A DNA stretch of 64,000 bases from Leuctra nigra (taxonomy: Eukaryota > Arthropoda > Insecta > Plecoptera > Leuctridae): positions 26,749,151-26,813,150 of the forward strand of contig OW203765.1 of NCBI GenBank assembly GCA_934045905.1, read 5' to 3'. Of the stretch, positions 1 to 12,800 are shown one piece after another (position 1 is the stretch's first letter; each line of letters opens with the position of its first letter). The notes under the pieces were generated by a model. It saw only the letters and a list, made by a program, of their open reading frames with translations, was not told the DNA's origin and did no database searches. Both the position numbers and the translations under genes were made by a program.

Positions 1-3000
1 AGTCGCGCTCTACACGGACGGCAAAGAGGTGGGTGGATCCAGACCAATGTGTCGGGACAGTCGCGCTCTACACGGACGGCAAAGAGGTGGGTGGATCCAG
101 ACCAATGTGTCGGGACAGTCGCGCTCTACCCGGACGGCAAAGAGGTGGGTGGGTCCAGACCAATGTGTCGGGACAGTCGCGCTCTACACGGACGGCAAAG
201 AGGTGGGTGGAACCAGACCAATGTGTCGGTACAGTCGCGCTCTACACGGACGGCAAAGAGGTGGGTGGATCCAGACCAATGTGTCGGTACAGTCGCGCTC
301 TACACGGACGGCAAAGAGGTGGGTGGATCCAGACCAATGTGTCGGGACAGTCGCGCTCTACACGGACGGCAAAGAGGTGGGTGGATCCAGACCAATGTGT
401 CGGGACAGTCGCGCTCTACCCGGACGGCAAAGAGGTGGGTGGATCCAGACCAATGTGTCGGTACAGTCGCGCTCTACACGGACGGCAAAGAGGTGGGTGG
501 ATCCAGACCAATGTGTCGGGACAGTCGCGCTCTACACGGACGGCAAAGAGGTGGGTGGATCCAGACCAATGTGTCGGGACAGTCGCGCTCTACCCGGACG
601 GCAAAGAGGTGGGTGGATCCAGACCAATGTGTCGGGACAGTCGCGCTCTACACGGACGGCAAAGAGGTGGGTGGATCCAGACCAATGTTTCGGGACAGTC
701 GCGCTCTACACGGACGGCAAAGAGGTGGGTGGATCCAGACCAATGTGTCGGCACAGTCGCGCTCTACACGGACAGCAAAGAGGTGGGTGGATCCAGACCA
801 ATGTGTCGGGACAGTCGCGCTCTACACGGACGGCAAAGAGGTGGGTGGATCCAGACCAATGTGTCGGGACAGTCGCGCTCTACACGGACGGCAAAGAGGT
901 GGGTGGATCCAGACCAATGTGTCGGGACAGTCGCGCTCTACACGGACGGCATAGAGGTGGGTGGATCCAGACCAATGTGTCGGGACAATCGCGCTCTACA
1001 CGGACGGCAAAGAGGTGGGTGGATCCAGACCAATGTGTCGGGACAGTCGCGCTCTACACGGACGGCAAAGAGGTGGGTGGATCCAGACCAATGTGTCGGG
1101 ACAGTCGCGCTCTACACGGACGGCAAAGAGGTGGGTGGATCCAGACCAATGTGTCGGCACAGTCGCGCTCTACACGGACGGCAAAGAGGTGGGTGGATCC
1201 AGACCAATGTGTCGGGACAGTCGCGCTCTACACGGACGGCAAAGAGGTGGGTGGATCCAGACCAATGTGTCGGGACAGTCGCGCTCTACACGGACGGCAA
1301 AGAGGTGGGTGGATCCAGACCAATGTGTCGGGACAGTCGCGCTCTACACGGACGGCAAAGAGGTGGGTGGATCCAGACCAATGTGTCGGGACAGTCGCGC
1401 TCTACACGGACGGCAAAGAGGTGGGAGGATCCAGACCAATGTGTCGGGACAGTCGCGCTCTACACGGACGGCAAAGAGGTGGGTGGATCCAGACCAATGT
1501 GTCGGGACAGTCGCGCTCTACCCGGACGGCAAAGAGGTGGGTGGATCCAGACCAATGTGTCGGGACAGTCGCGCTCTACACGGACGGCAAAGAGGTGGGT
1601 GGATCCAGACTAATGTGTCGGGACAGTCGCGCTCTACACGGACGGCTAAGAGGTGGGTGGATCCAGACCAATGTGTCGGGACAGTCGCGCTCTACACGGA
1701 CGGCAAAGAGGTGGGTGGATCCAGACCAATGTGTCGGGACAGTCGCGCTCTACACGGACGGCAAAGAGGTGGGTGGAACCAGACCAATGTGTCGGTACAG
1801 TCGCGCTCTACACGGACGGCAAAGAGGTGGGTGGATCCAGACCAATGTGTCGGGACAGTCGCGCTCTACACGGACGGCAAAGAGGTGGGTGGATCCAGAC
1901 CAATGTGTCGGGACAGTCGCGCTCTACACGGACGGCAAAGAGGTGGGTGGAACCAGACCAATGTGTCGGTACAGTCGCGCTCTACACGGACGGCAAAGAG
2001 GTGGGTGGATCCAGACCAATGTGTCGGGACAGTCGCGCTCTACACGGACGGGAAAGAGGTGGGTGGATCCAGACCAATGTGTCGGGACAGTCGCGCTCTA
2101 CACGGACGGCAAAGAGGTGGGTGGATCCAGACCAATGTGTCGGTACAGTCGCGCTCTACACGGACGGCAAAGAGGTGGGTGGATCCAGACCAATGTGTCG
2201 GGACAGTCGCGCTCTACACGGACGGCAAAGAGGTGGGTGGATCCAGACCAATGTGTCGGGACAGTCGCGCTCTACCCGGACGGGAAAGAGGTGGGTGGAT
2301 CCAGACCAATGTGTCGGGACAGTCGCGCTCTACACGGACGGCAAAGAGGTGGGTGGATCCAGACCAATGTGTCGGGACAGTCGCGCTCTACACGGACGGC
2401 AAAGAGGTGGGTGGAACCAGACCAATGTGTCGGGACAGTCGCCCTCTACACGGACGGCAAAGAGGTGGGTGGATCCAGACCAATGTGTCGGGACAGTCGC
2501 GCTCTACACGGACGGCAAAGAGGTGGGTGGATCCAGACTAATGTGTCGGGACAGTCGCGCTCTACACGGACGGCTAAGAGGTGGGTGGATCCAGACCAAT
2601 GTGTCGGGACAGTCGCGCTCTACACGGACGGGAAAGAGGTGGGTGGATCCAGACCAATGTGTCGGGACAGTTGCGCTCTACACGGACGGCAAAGAGGTGG
2701 GTGGGTCCAGACCAATGTGTCGGGACAGTCGCGCTCTACACGGACGGCAAAGAGGTGGGTGGATCCAGACCAATGTGTCGGGACAGTCGCGCTCTACACG
2801 GACGGCAAAGAGGTGGGTGGAACCAGACCAATTTGTCGGGACAGTCGCGCTCTACACGGACGGCAAAGAGGTGGGTGGATCCAGACCAATGTGTCGGGAC
2901 AGTCGCGCTCTACACGGACGGGAAAGAGGTGGGTGGATCCAGACCAATGTGTCGGGACAGTCGCGCTCTACACGGACGGCAAAGAGGTGGGTGAATCCAG

Positions 3001-3365
3001 ACCAATGTGTCGGGACAGTCGCGCTCTACCCGGACGGCAAAGAGGTGGGTGGATCCAGACCAATGTGTCGGGACAGTCGCGCTCTACACGGACGGCAAAG
3101 AGGTGGGTGGATCCAGACCAATGTGTCGGGACAGTCGCGCTCTACCCGGACGGCAAAGAGGTGGGTGGATCCAGACCAATGTGTCGGGACAGTCGCGCTC
3201 TACACGGACGGCAAAGAGGTGGGTGGATCCAGACCAATGTGTCGGGACAGTCGCGATCTACACGGACGGCAAAGAGGTGGGTGGATCCAGACCAATGTGT
3301 CGGGACTGTCGCGCTCTACACGGACGGCAAAGAGGTGGGTGGGTGTAGACCAATGTGTCGGGAGG
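1..3365. repeat. 58-bp GC-rich satellite array, about 58 units
   Basis: Head-to-tail units of exactly 58 bp run from the window edge to about 3365. Units differ by single substitutions (for example cacgg/cccgg, gggac/ggtac, ggatcc/ggaacc). Nearly every unit carries a GGATCC (BamHI) site, so digestion would give a 58-bp ladder. The plus strand has no stop in any phase of the unit, and 58 is not a multiple of 3, so very long ORFs appear in all three forward frames. These are a by-product of the repeat and not genes. The array is much more GC-rich than the DNA that follows and ends abruptly. Confidence 0.97.
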
Positions 3366-3842
3366 CGTGATTGATAGGATTTAGAATGATTCTCATAATT
3401 TTAAAGTAGTGAAATCGACATTGCCTTGGTAAAAGAGAATACAATATCACTATGAAAAGTAAGATTTTAATCCTTAAATAATTACGCAACATTCATTGCG
3501 CTAAATCCATACTGAACATTTTACATTTTTTGTGATAACTGTAATTGTCATTTTTATCCAACAAATTTCTTGGAATAAAAGCTCATCTCTTTTAAAAAAA
3601 GGAATGTAACTTCGAGTAAAATTCTTCGACATGTTGGTAGGTATATATTTTTCTTCTTGAACTGTTTTAATATTTAAATATCCTAATTAGACTATACAGT
3701 GATCAGCGATGCCAAGCTAGGACGACATTTTGATCACCAGTTGGCGCTGACGCCGAATGACGTCTTTACAAATCAAAGTATTTCTTTCAACACAGTCCGT
3801 ATTGTCATGTCATATTATAAGATGTGGTTGTGTGTGTTGAAG
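3366..3842. other. AT-rich spacer, no gene seen
   Basis: Unique AT-rich sequence between the satellite and the CNBD-like exon. I see no conserved domain, RNA gene or inverted repeat. Confidence 0.6.
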
Positions 3843-3973
3843 ATGCGCCATATTGAGGACGGCGGCCATTTTGGCGAGACTGCCGTGGTCCTTGACAACA
3901 CGATTCGCGTTTCCTCAGTCGTGGCCTTGGAATGCTGCGAGCTTTACGTCTTGTCGCAATCAGATTTCCTCAG
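3843..3973 (+). CDS. Isolated exon of a cyclic-nucleotide-binding domain (partial)
   Basis: The frame reads MRHIEDGGHFGETAVVL, then about five residues, then RVSSVVALECCELYVLSQSDF. This matches the phosphate-binding cassette of cyclic nucleotide-binding domains in CNG/HCN-type channels: FGE, an A two residues on, and the conserved Arg before the small residues, followed by a beta strand with CELY. It ends at a good donor (CTCAG|GTCAGT at 3973/3974). The 5' limit is taken at an AG at 3841-3842 and is uncertain because the pyrimidine tract is poor. No neighbouring exon of such a channel is visible. It is either one exon of a gene with long introns, with the 58-bp satellite upstream, or a fragment left by duplication. 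The domain is well supported; the channel identity is inferred. Confidence 0.55.
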
Positions 3974-5095
3974 GTCAGTCCCCTTTTCAACACCTTAATA
4001 CGAATGATGCTACAGGTTGCAATTATCTGTGATTTTATCATAGGAAATAAATATAGAGTAACACAAATAAAAATTGCTGTCATTTTTAATATAAAAAACG
4101 TTCAAGCTTTATGTTTGTATGTACTCTTATAAGGTGCTGTCTTTTTTCATGTTGGCCTGTACTGCCCAGAAGCCTATTCTAGAAGTATTAAATTCCCCTT
4201 TCCACTAGAATTCGATTCCATACAATGTGAATCCTTATGGCCGTAACCGGATTCCATCAGAATGGAAATGGGCAAACGTTCTAGAATATACCTCTATAAA
4301 CTGGCATGGAATCAAATTCCATCAGAATGGGGAATATAAACGTTCTAGAATAGGGGCCCAGCTACGGTCAATGAATCCTATTCCGCATACCAGCGGTTGC
4401 GTGTATAGTTTTCTTTTAGCAAAAGGTCTGTAGAGCCAAAATGAATAATGAACCGTCATGGCGGCCGTGTACTACTGTAGTCTAGCGAACGTATACCTAC
4501 ACATGTATATATCAAATAATCAAAAAATATGTATAATACGACTGTAGATAAAAAATAAATCAATTTTATTGAATTTTTCTATATTTTCTACTAATAAAAA
4601 TTGTGTATTTGACATAATTTATAAAATTTCAATAATACAAAGAAGAAAGTCTTGCCATTGACAGGGCAGTGTTCAAGTGAACAACCAATGAACGGCGTGA
4701 ACGATGAAAACGTCAGAAATATTCTAACAGTGAGCGAACTTGACACAAAGTGATCTCCTATTATACAACGTATAATGCCTATTGTTCCTTATTCCTTATG
4801 GATGTGTGCCTATTGCAGCTTAATGTTAATTGAGAAGATAACAAATGTCCGATCGGATTGTTTGAGAAATTTAGCATCGTTGCGTCGTCTACGAGAATTA
4901 AAATTGTTTAGGTTAAAAAATTACATTTGGTGGCAGATGTGGGTCTCTTTTTTATTGAAGTTTTAGAATCAACCTCAACATTTACTACATTATTATTGTT
5001 GTTGTGGAAGTATGTTATTGTTATTGTTATTGTGCATATTTGGGTTTTTACTTTTATTATTGTAGAAATATTTTTAATTTATTTGTCCAGTTCTG
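3974..5095. other. Non-coding AT-rich region
   Basis: No coding region recognised. A short motif (ATTCCATCAGAATGG then ACGTTCTAGAATA) occurs twice around 4251-4290 and 4316-4352, a small local duplication. Confidence 0.5.
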
Positions 5096-5104
5096 AGCCC
5101 TAAT

Positions 5105-5480
5105 TCTAGGAAAGCGCTCTGTGTAACGTGTTGATAAGAAAACCATCGTATTGCGAAAGTTGCTGCTCTATAATAGACATTGGTCATTGCTAATAAGACA
5201 ATCTTAATAACTGTGTCGAAGAAGTGCAGTTATAATTTTTTTGAATTTCCTTTGAACTTCTTGGCAGATTAATCTGAATATTGTGCAAACACCTAAAAGT
5301 TCAAGGTTCTAATTTTCAGCCAATTACAAGATCCCTAAAACTATACACTTGACCGTTGACATTAGTGTCTGTTCAAAATTTCAGATCATTTGGATAAACC
5401 GTTTGGCCTGGGCATTGTCCACAAAAACACTTAAACAACAGAAAGTGGCATAAAGAGTCCCCGTACTATGGTAACGCTCG
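5105..5480 (+). repeat. Fragment of dispersed repeat family Z
   Basis: From 5107 the sequence CTAGGAAAGCGCTCTGTGTA and the following bases match, in reverse orientation, the block ending at about 30653. A weaker copy of the same end lies near 25010-25060. The internal part has the same AT-rich character as the 30-kb copy. The terminal match is seen directly; the extent of this fragment is estimated. Confidence 0.4.
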
Positions 5481-5848
5481 CTATACGATAGCTTAATTAT
5501 GGCAAGATTAAACTGGTTGCATTATTATAATGTTTCAAAATAATCAAAGTGGAAGTGAAAACAAACTTCTCTTATTGAAAAGTGTAACTATTCCGTTCAA
5601 ATTGAAATATTGTAAGGTCATCAAGATCAACAATGTATTGAATTTTGAACCATTCCTTTAAATCTTTTCCCTCTTCATGCAGAGTTATGTACCAGTATCC
5701 AGAGCTTCTCGACAACCTGCGACAACTAGCTGCACGAAGACATGACAGAAAAGAGCGAAGCAAGTCCTACACTGAATCGTAGAGTAATATTACGTTCATT
5801 GTCCAACACTGAACAGTAGCTAATAAAGTGTTAATTGTCCTACTCTGA

Positions 5849-7441
5849 ACAGAGTATCAGTATCAGTATCAGTATCAGTATGTTTTTATTGATTTGCTTT
5901 GTGCACAAAACACGGTGGCAAAACATATAATGTAATTAGATTCATATAAAAATAACTAACATAAATATGACATTGATGAGATGATAATAATGTATATACA
6001 GTAGATGCAATGAATAATAAAAATAATAATAATACAGTGACATAGATTGACATAGATTAAAGATTCAAGAAGACTCGTCAATTATCTTGCTGAATTCCAT
6101 GATGTTCCCTACATCCTCCAAGGCCTTCGGGAGTTTATTCCAGAGTCTCACTGCTCTACCGAGGAGTGAGTACCTTCCCATATTGGTCTTGTGCATTGGA
6201 ATATGTAGTTTCCTCTTATGGTCTAAGCGTCCAAGGAACGTTGGAGGCTTCACAAGCTGGTGTAGATCGTTCCAGCCAGGGTCTCCGGAGACGGTCTTAA
6301 AAAGGTACCTTAGACTGCATTTCTTCCGGCGGGATGCCAGCGACTCCCAATGTAGGTCATCCATGAGTCTCGATACGCTGACGTGGGGTCGCTTAGTTTC
6401 CTTGTTCCATCTCCGATGTCAATTCCAGACATACCTCGCCGCTTTTCTTTGTACCATTTCAATGGATTGAATTGCTGTCTCAGTGTGCGGATCCCAGACT
6501 CCAGAGCAGTACTCTAATAGAGGTCTAATTAGGCACTTATAAGCATGATTCCTGGTCTTTGGAAGGCTACCCTTTATGTTACGCATAACAAAGTGTAACA
6601 TTTTCCTTGCTTTCGATGTAAACTTGTTCATGTGGGGAACCCATTTCATGTCCGAGGACAGAGTGATACCAAGGTATTTGCATGATGTTGATTTTTCTAC
6701 ATTTCTACCATTTATGGTATAATTGGTAGATATTGCCCTCCTCTTTCTAGTGAAGCTAACTACTGTAGATTTCGATGCATTTAATTTCATGCCATTTGCA
6801 GCTACCCATTGCTCAATCCTGTCGATATCTCTCTGTAAAATCTCCTGGTCAACTGCATCGCGGATGACAGCGTAGATGATTAAATCATCTGCAAAAAGTT
6901 TCTTAGAAGACTTTATTACATCCGAAATACTATTATTGAATCCAATGAATAGGGTAGGTCCCAATACTGAGCCTTGGGGTACTCCAGATGGAATTGAGAT
7001 TGGTTTCGAGTAAGAGTTTCCGACTTTAACTTTTTGCGTTCTTCCTGACAAGAATAATCCGATCCAGTCGACAACTCTTTTATCTAGACCCATTAACGAG
7101 AAAACATCCATGATGATATTATGTGGAACAACGTCGAACGCTTTTGAAAAGTCGAAAAGAACAGCGTCAACTTGCAACCCCTTGTCCAGATTCTCTATGA
7201 CTTCCTGCGTAAACCCAGCAATGGCTGTCTCACAAGAGAATCCCTGTCTGAATCCATGCTGGGACTCACATAGCCAATTACTTTTTGTCCACTGTGAGTG
7301 GATGTAGTTCACGACAAGTCTCTCTAATGTTTTGCAGACAATTGACGTATTACTAATGGGCCTGTAATTTAATATTGGGTTCATTGTCCAACTCATTGTA
7401 ACATTACATTTCTTCATTTGTGCAAGATTCGGCAAATTATT
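5849..7441 (-). mobile_element. 5'-truncated non-LTR retrotransposon with (CAGTAT)n-type tail
   Basis: The minus strand carries the 3' half of a LINE: a reverse transcriptase ORF (6065-7441), a short AT-rich 3' region, and a terminal hexanucleotide repeat at about 5849-5881 (gtatca units on the plus strand). A short-repeat tail instead of poly(A) is typical of several LINE clades. The 5' end stops inside the region before the RT domain, the usual outcome of incomplete reverse transcription. No clear target-site duplication was found by eye. Confidence 0.85.
6065..7441 (-). pseudogene. Reverse transcriptase of a jockey/CR1-like LINE, one in-frame stop
   Basis: Reading downwards from 7441 the frame shows the RT motifs in order: NYRPISNTS, HGFRQGFSCETA, DFSKAFDVVPHN, PSGVPQGSVLGPTLF, FADDLIIYA (catalytic FADD) and YLGITLS. 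The first RT block looks shortened, with NLAQMKK running almost directly into NYRPIS. A single TGA at 6419-6421 interrupts the frame. The same frame continues after it (HRRWNKETK to GRAVRLWNKLP, the usual LINE C-terminal motif) and stops at 6065. No start codon fits because the element is truncated. Dead copy, relatively young given one nonsense change. Confidence 0.88.
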
Positions 7442-9700
7442 TTTTGGAAAACTCTGTATCGTGTCAAAATTGCTGCTCTATTCAGACCTTGAAAACTTGG
7501 GTAGACAATGTCAAATGCGCTCAAGGAGCAATGATAATTTCATGGAAATTTATTTAAACAGATAATATAAAATATTTCTGAACAACCAGGAAATTATTAT
7601 TTATTATTTTCCAATACACTCAAAGCATTTGCTGGCAGTAGGTATTGGGTAAACCAGTGTAAAGACTTCACAGCTAGCTAATTGAAATGTTTCATTGTCA
7701 GATATTTTGCAGGGAGGATCGTTAGTTCACCGTTCGTTTAAAAATTGCCACGTATTTCACAAAGTAAATACATTTACTAACAAAAATAAAAATAATTATC
7801 AATGAGATATTGCAAAATGTAGCATAAGTATAGCTATGTATAAACGAGCATTTCTGCTATCTTACTTATAGTTACCCAGTTCTGTCTGTCTGTCTGTGTG
7901 TGTGTGTGTCAGGAACGGTGCGCGCGTCGATTTGACATCGGTATTTATTGATAACTATAAGTAAGATGGAGACGTTTCATTGCCATCATGTCTAAAATTA
8001 CATCTTCTGCCTTTTGTGAATAAATAAATATCCGAAACTCACCTAAGACGAGCACCTTATCCTTTTGTAATTATAATAAATTCATTATAAGATACTAATA
8101 CGGTCTAAACCAGCACATGACATTAAAAACGTCATCTCGGCAAGAAACTTCAAATGTTATTTTTCTTATTTTCTCTTGCTCTGAATTTCGTAGGCCGTGA
8201 ACATGATCAAACCAAAGTCGATGGAGTTATATTATACATTTTCTTGGGAAATAATTTTCCTTCGTTTCTTATTTACTAAGAGTGGTGTGTATTGAGTCAT
8301 GTAAACGACGTCAAGTTACTGTTGGTAATGTTTTAAACATCAATGCTTAAATTTTTACATTGCATACTGATAGGTACCTTAGAGGCAGATGGGCGGAAGT
8401 CAATTTTAATGATTCTTAAAGTGATCTCAATAACCAGTAATTCTGAGCTGAATTCTTCATCCAATCATATTTGTAATGGTGACATGGGCCTTCTGTAAGG
8501 GTACCTATACTTCAATATAACTGTATTTGTTAACATCAGTCCAATGGTAGGTACTTATAGAGCTTGATTACCATTCCAAAAGTGTGCACTGAGAAATCCA
8601 AAACATATGACCTTCTGCTCTTATACCTACCTCTGACCTCAGAGAAACGGATATAATGAAGCTCACCATGCATTCATAGTTTGCACGAGCTTCATTTGTT
8701 TTTCATCAACAATGTAAAAAAGTAAATTTCAACCATTTTACAGATGTCAAGTCGATTAATGCTAATTATAAGCGGTTAATCAAAGATATTTGGTATATGA
8801 GGTGGTTTTATACCCATAAGAATTTCTTCTGCAGTTTATTGCACAGGTAACCATTATATCACCACAATACCGAAACACAGATTGACAGCCGTTCTGACAC
8901 GTTACACCAATATGGCCTCTCAACAATGAGATGATGTCACGTGCAAACTATGAATTGGTATCACAAATAAAGAATGTGTCGTGTGTATCGGGTCACGATA
9001 TCAACTTCACCTATATTTTAACGGCGCATTATGACACTATACATTTTCTTAATTTTCTTACTAATACTCATGGTCATGGTTTACACTTGAAGACTTATGT
9101 AATTGATTTACCATAATAGGTATGATTAAATTGCCTTCCTTCGTACCTCATTTACGTATTTTGTTGGGCATTTGGTCTGTTAATTACGTAACGTGTGTAT
9201 TAACGACGCACAATCTGCTGACAAATATTGCTGTCTTTTTATATTTAATATTTATGCATACCTCACTGGTGCGCATTGGTCATGTTATACATGACGGGAC
9301 CCTCTAGTAAGTAAAGAGTTGCCCAGTGTAGGTACAGCACGATTGAAGGGTCAAACAATTTTGAATGATTCTAGTTTCCTTGGATATAAATATTAATTTT
9401 ATAGATATTGCTGCATTATGCGTGGTTGAGAATCTGCTAAGAGCTTATGTCCACTGTTGCAGATTTAAGATATTGCCAAAAAAAATATCGATTTTTGACA
9501 CCGATATGAAATAATATCAACAACAGCATTATTGGGTATAATACCTATTCTCGTATTAGTTTCATCATAAGCTTTGATTTTATTAAAAGTCATAATATTA
9601 ACGTGGTGTGAGATAGGACAAACTGTATTGTGATCATCTTCGAGAATATCACAATAGGGACTATAAAACTATTCATAAATCAATCGAACAAACAATCATG
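7442..9700. other. Intergenic AT-rich DNA
   Basis: Apart from the microsatellite at 7881-7910 I see no gene, RNA or clear mobile element. Two short ORFs near 8931-9307 have no recognisable domain. Confidence 0.5.
7881..7910. repeat. (TGTC)n/(TG)n microsatellite
   Basis: Short run of tgtc units passing into tg units. Confidence 0.9.
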
Positions 9701-9706
9701 TTTATT
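9701..9706 (-). terminator. Poly(A) signal of lectin gene 1
   Basis: AATAAA on the minus strand, about 170 nt after the stop. The same signal stands at the equivalent place in lectin gene 2 (17047-17052), inside a conserved stretch. Confidence 0.6.
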
Positions 9707-9799
9707 ACATCATAAAACATGAGTTACAAAATAAGTGATTAAAATAATCTTGACTGTGCCGCTTCTAATTTCTCTTATGCCTATCTAAGACCGATCTAA

Positions 9800-9866
9800 T
9801 TCGTCGACACGTCCCCAAGAAGCCCGGGCCCAAGGGCCCGGTGGGCCCGGACACCATGCAGATAAC
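9800..9866 (-). other. GC-rich segment conserved in the 3' UTR of both lectin genes
   Basis: Just after the stop, both lectin genes carry a block with GGGCCCACCGGGCCC, then CTTGGGGACGTGTC. In gene 2 it lies at about 17160-17215. It is strongly GC-rich inside an AT-rich UTR and more conserved between copies than its surroundings. GGGCCC is self-complementary, so it may fold. One other frame through it is open in both copies (ICMVSGPTGP, then a gap in gene 2, then LGTC) but is not reached by the predicted splice. Confidence 0.45.
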
Positions 9867-9876
9867 AAGGAGCTTA

Positions 9877-12800
9877 TCATCCTCGCCTGTAAACAGAAGA
9901 GAAACATTATGTTTGAACATTTATAGAAGTTTGTTCTCCTCCAAATCATGAACTAATACATGTCCAAATAATATGATTTAATCTGGACCTCACCTGGGCT
10001 CGAACTCGCAGATGTGTCCGTACTTGACAGTACAGGGATCATCCCAGAGTGTGTTGGACCAATGATAGTTGAGGCAGTCGTCAGTGCCAAGGTTATTCGG
10101 TTGGCCTCCAGCCCAGTTCAACCATCCAGCATCTTCCAGCCTACCATCTGGGGGCAGAATTAATTGTGATGTTTCAAACATTTATTCAATGAGACTAAGA
10201 ATCTTATGAATAACTTAGTAAGTTATCGTTGCACTGGAGATATTGCCTTGTTTGTGCACTGATGTTAGGAAAAATGCTGATTACAGAAATGCTAATTTTT
10301 CTAAATTTTATAAAAATGAAAATTCGCCTGTGTTCAATCCTACGTCCTTTCACGTAACTAACCAAATTTGGCATAATTACTACTTAAAGACCCTGCGCAA
10401 CTCGTATTCACCTACCCCTCCGGTGGGAGCAGCAATTGTTTTAATAGAGGCTACTCCATTTGACATATAAGTATCATCAACGAAAAAGTTTCTCGAAAAA
10501 CCGGGCAACGCCAGGCAATAAGCTACCGCTCACGGGGTTACATATCACCCGGGCAACGCCGGGACTAGACTCTAGTATTTTATAAAATATAATATCGAAT
10601 TATTTTAAAAGCTCTCCTAAAGAGGTACCTCGTATGTTATTCTCTATTACAGTTTCCGTAACCCCACTGTTTCTAAATTAATGTTTAATTTCTCTACATG
10701 AACCTACCTAGTACTGTGAAGAACTTCGTATGTGTTCCTCTCTCCTTGGCTCCGATCCAGACGTGGTTTCTGTCCAGAGAACCTATGGCAGTTGGATTCT
10801 CCTTCAACAGCACATTCAACGCACCAGCCTCAGCAGCAGAGTTGATGACAGCCAGATGTGCGCCGTCCTTTTCACAGTCCTGGCAACATCGCAATGTTAT
10901 ATTGTACATCTGACAACGTAGCATTCACTCAACATAAACCTGGCAACGTAGCATTCACTCAACATACACCTGGCAACGTAGCATTCACTCAACATACACC
11001 TGGCAACGTAGCATTCACTCAACATAAACCTGGCAACGTAGCATTCACTCAACATACACCTGGCAACGTAGCATTCACTCAACATACACCTGGCAACGTA
11101 GCATTCACTCAACATGACCTGGCAAAGTAGCATTCACTCAACATACACTTGGTAACATAGCATTTACTCAACATACACTTGGCAACGTAGCATTCACTCA
11201 ACATACACCTGGCAACGTAGCATTCACTCAACATACACTTGGCAACGTAGCATTCACTCAACATACACCTGGCAACGTAGCATTCACTCAACATACACCT
11301 GGCAACGTAGCATTCACTCAACATGACCTGGCAAAGTAGCATTCACTCAACATACACTTGGCAACGTAGCATTCACTCAACATACACCTGGCAACGTAGC
11401 ATTCACTCAACATACACTTGGCAACGTAGCATTCACTCAACATACACCTGGCAACGTAGCATTCACTCAACATACACTTGGTAACATAGCATTTACTCAA
11501 CATACACTTGGCAACGTAGCATTCACTCAACATACACTTGGCAACGTAGCATTCACTCAACATACACCTGGCAACGAAGCATTCACTCAACATACACTTG
11601 GTAACATAGCATTTACTCAACATACACTTGGCAACGTAGCATTCACTCAACATACACCTGGCAACGTAGCATTCACTCAACATACACTTGGTAACATAGC
11701 ATTTACTCAACATACACTTGGCAACGTAGCATTCACTCAACATACACCTGGCAACGTAGCATTCACTCAACATACACCTGGCAACATCGCATTAGTACAT
11801 TGTAAACTTGTCAACATAGCATTCATCAAAAAACTTATAAAACTTCTTGTTACTTTTCTTCTTCTTGTTACTTTTTTTATTAAATCTGGCAACATCATTC
11901 TTTAGACACTTGACTACGTCGAATTCCTCAAGTTTGAACAATGTACGCTGAAGATGTATCATGGACAACAATTTAGTAAATAAATATTTGTTGAAATCTG
12001 TACTGTTTCTTGTTGTACAATCGACTTTGTCAGACCATGGACATCCTCTGGTGTTTACTTACTTGACGAGCAGCGTCCCAAGCTGTACCAATCTGAACAA
12101 CTTTGTAGGCGTTGTGTCCGGGGACTTGTTTGTACCCGGCTGGCGGGCCCTGTCCCGCACCCACGTTGCCCTGTCCCGGGCGTCCCGGGACCGTTTGTCC
12201 GCCTTGGATCTGACCGGGTGGAGGGCCCTGTCCCGGGCGTCCCGGGACCGTTTGTCCGGGTCGACCTCCTTGGATTTGGCCCGCTGGAGATAAATCATGT
12301 CGTGATAAGAACAAATAGCTAGCAAGTGGCTCATATAGTCCACCGGTCATCTCCTGTCCATTTTTGACTCACGGGAACTTATTCTTTATACTTGTTTTTG
12401 TTTCTCGGTTCGACCAACGGAGTTCTTTTCGGCGTAATGCGAAGCAAGATCAAAAAATTATATACCTAGAATAAGTACCTAAACAGGAGGCCTCTGCCTG
12501 GAAAAAGTGAGATGAGAAATTAGGTTATTTTGAGATAAAAAAATTTGTTATGAATTAAATTCTATTGGTGCATACAGATGTTCTACTTTTTATCTGTCAC
12601 CTCTTTCTCATATGTCTTTTTCTTGAATACCTATTCATCAATTAGTTATCACATCATAATTGCAAGTTATGTTAGTCCTATCTGTACACATGACTTTTTA
12701 TCAAATCATAAATTACGAAGTTGTAACAATGTAAATTCAAGAATATAGGAAAGGCGTCCTATTTTTAATGTAAATACATGTCACAAAACATGTTTTATAA

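Noticed and set aside
1..3365. CRISPR-like array
   Set aside because: Units are contiguous with no unique spacers, and the DNA is insect. The same holds for the arrays at 10.9, 42.7 and 60 kb.
29..3374. Very long forward ORFs (up to about 1,100 codons) in the 58-bp satellite
   Set aside because: The same repeat is open in all three frames only because the unit lacks stops on this strand. No start context, domain or codon constraint.
10858..11773. Repetitive ORFs on both strands in the lectin intron array
   Set aside because: They follow from the 30-bp period (a multiple of 3), which keeps a frame open by repetition. They lie in an intron.
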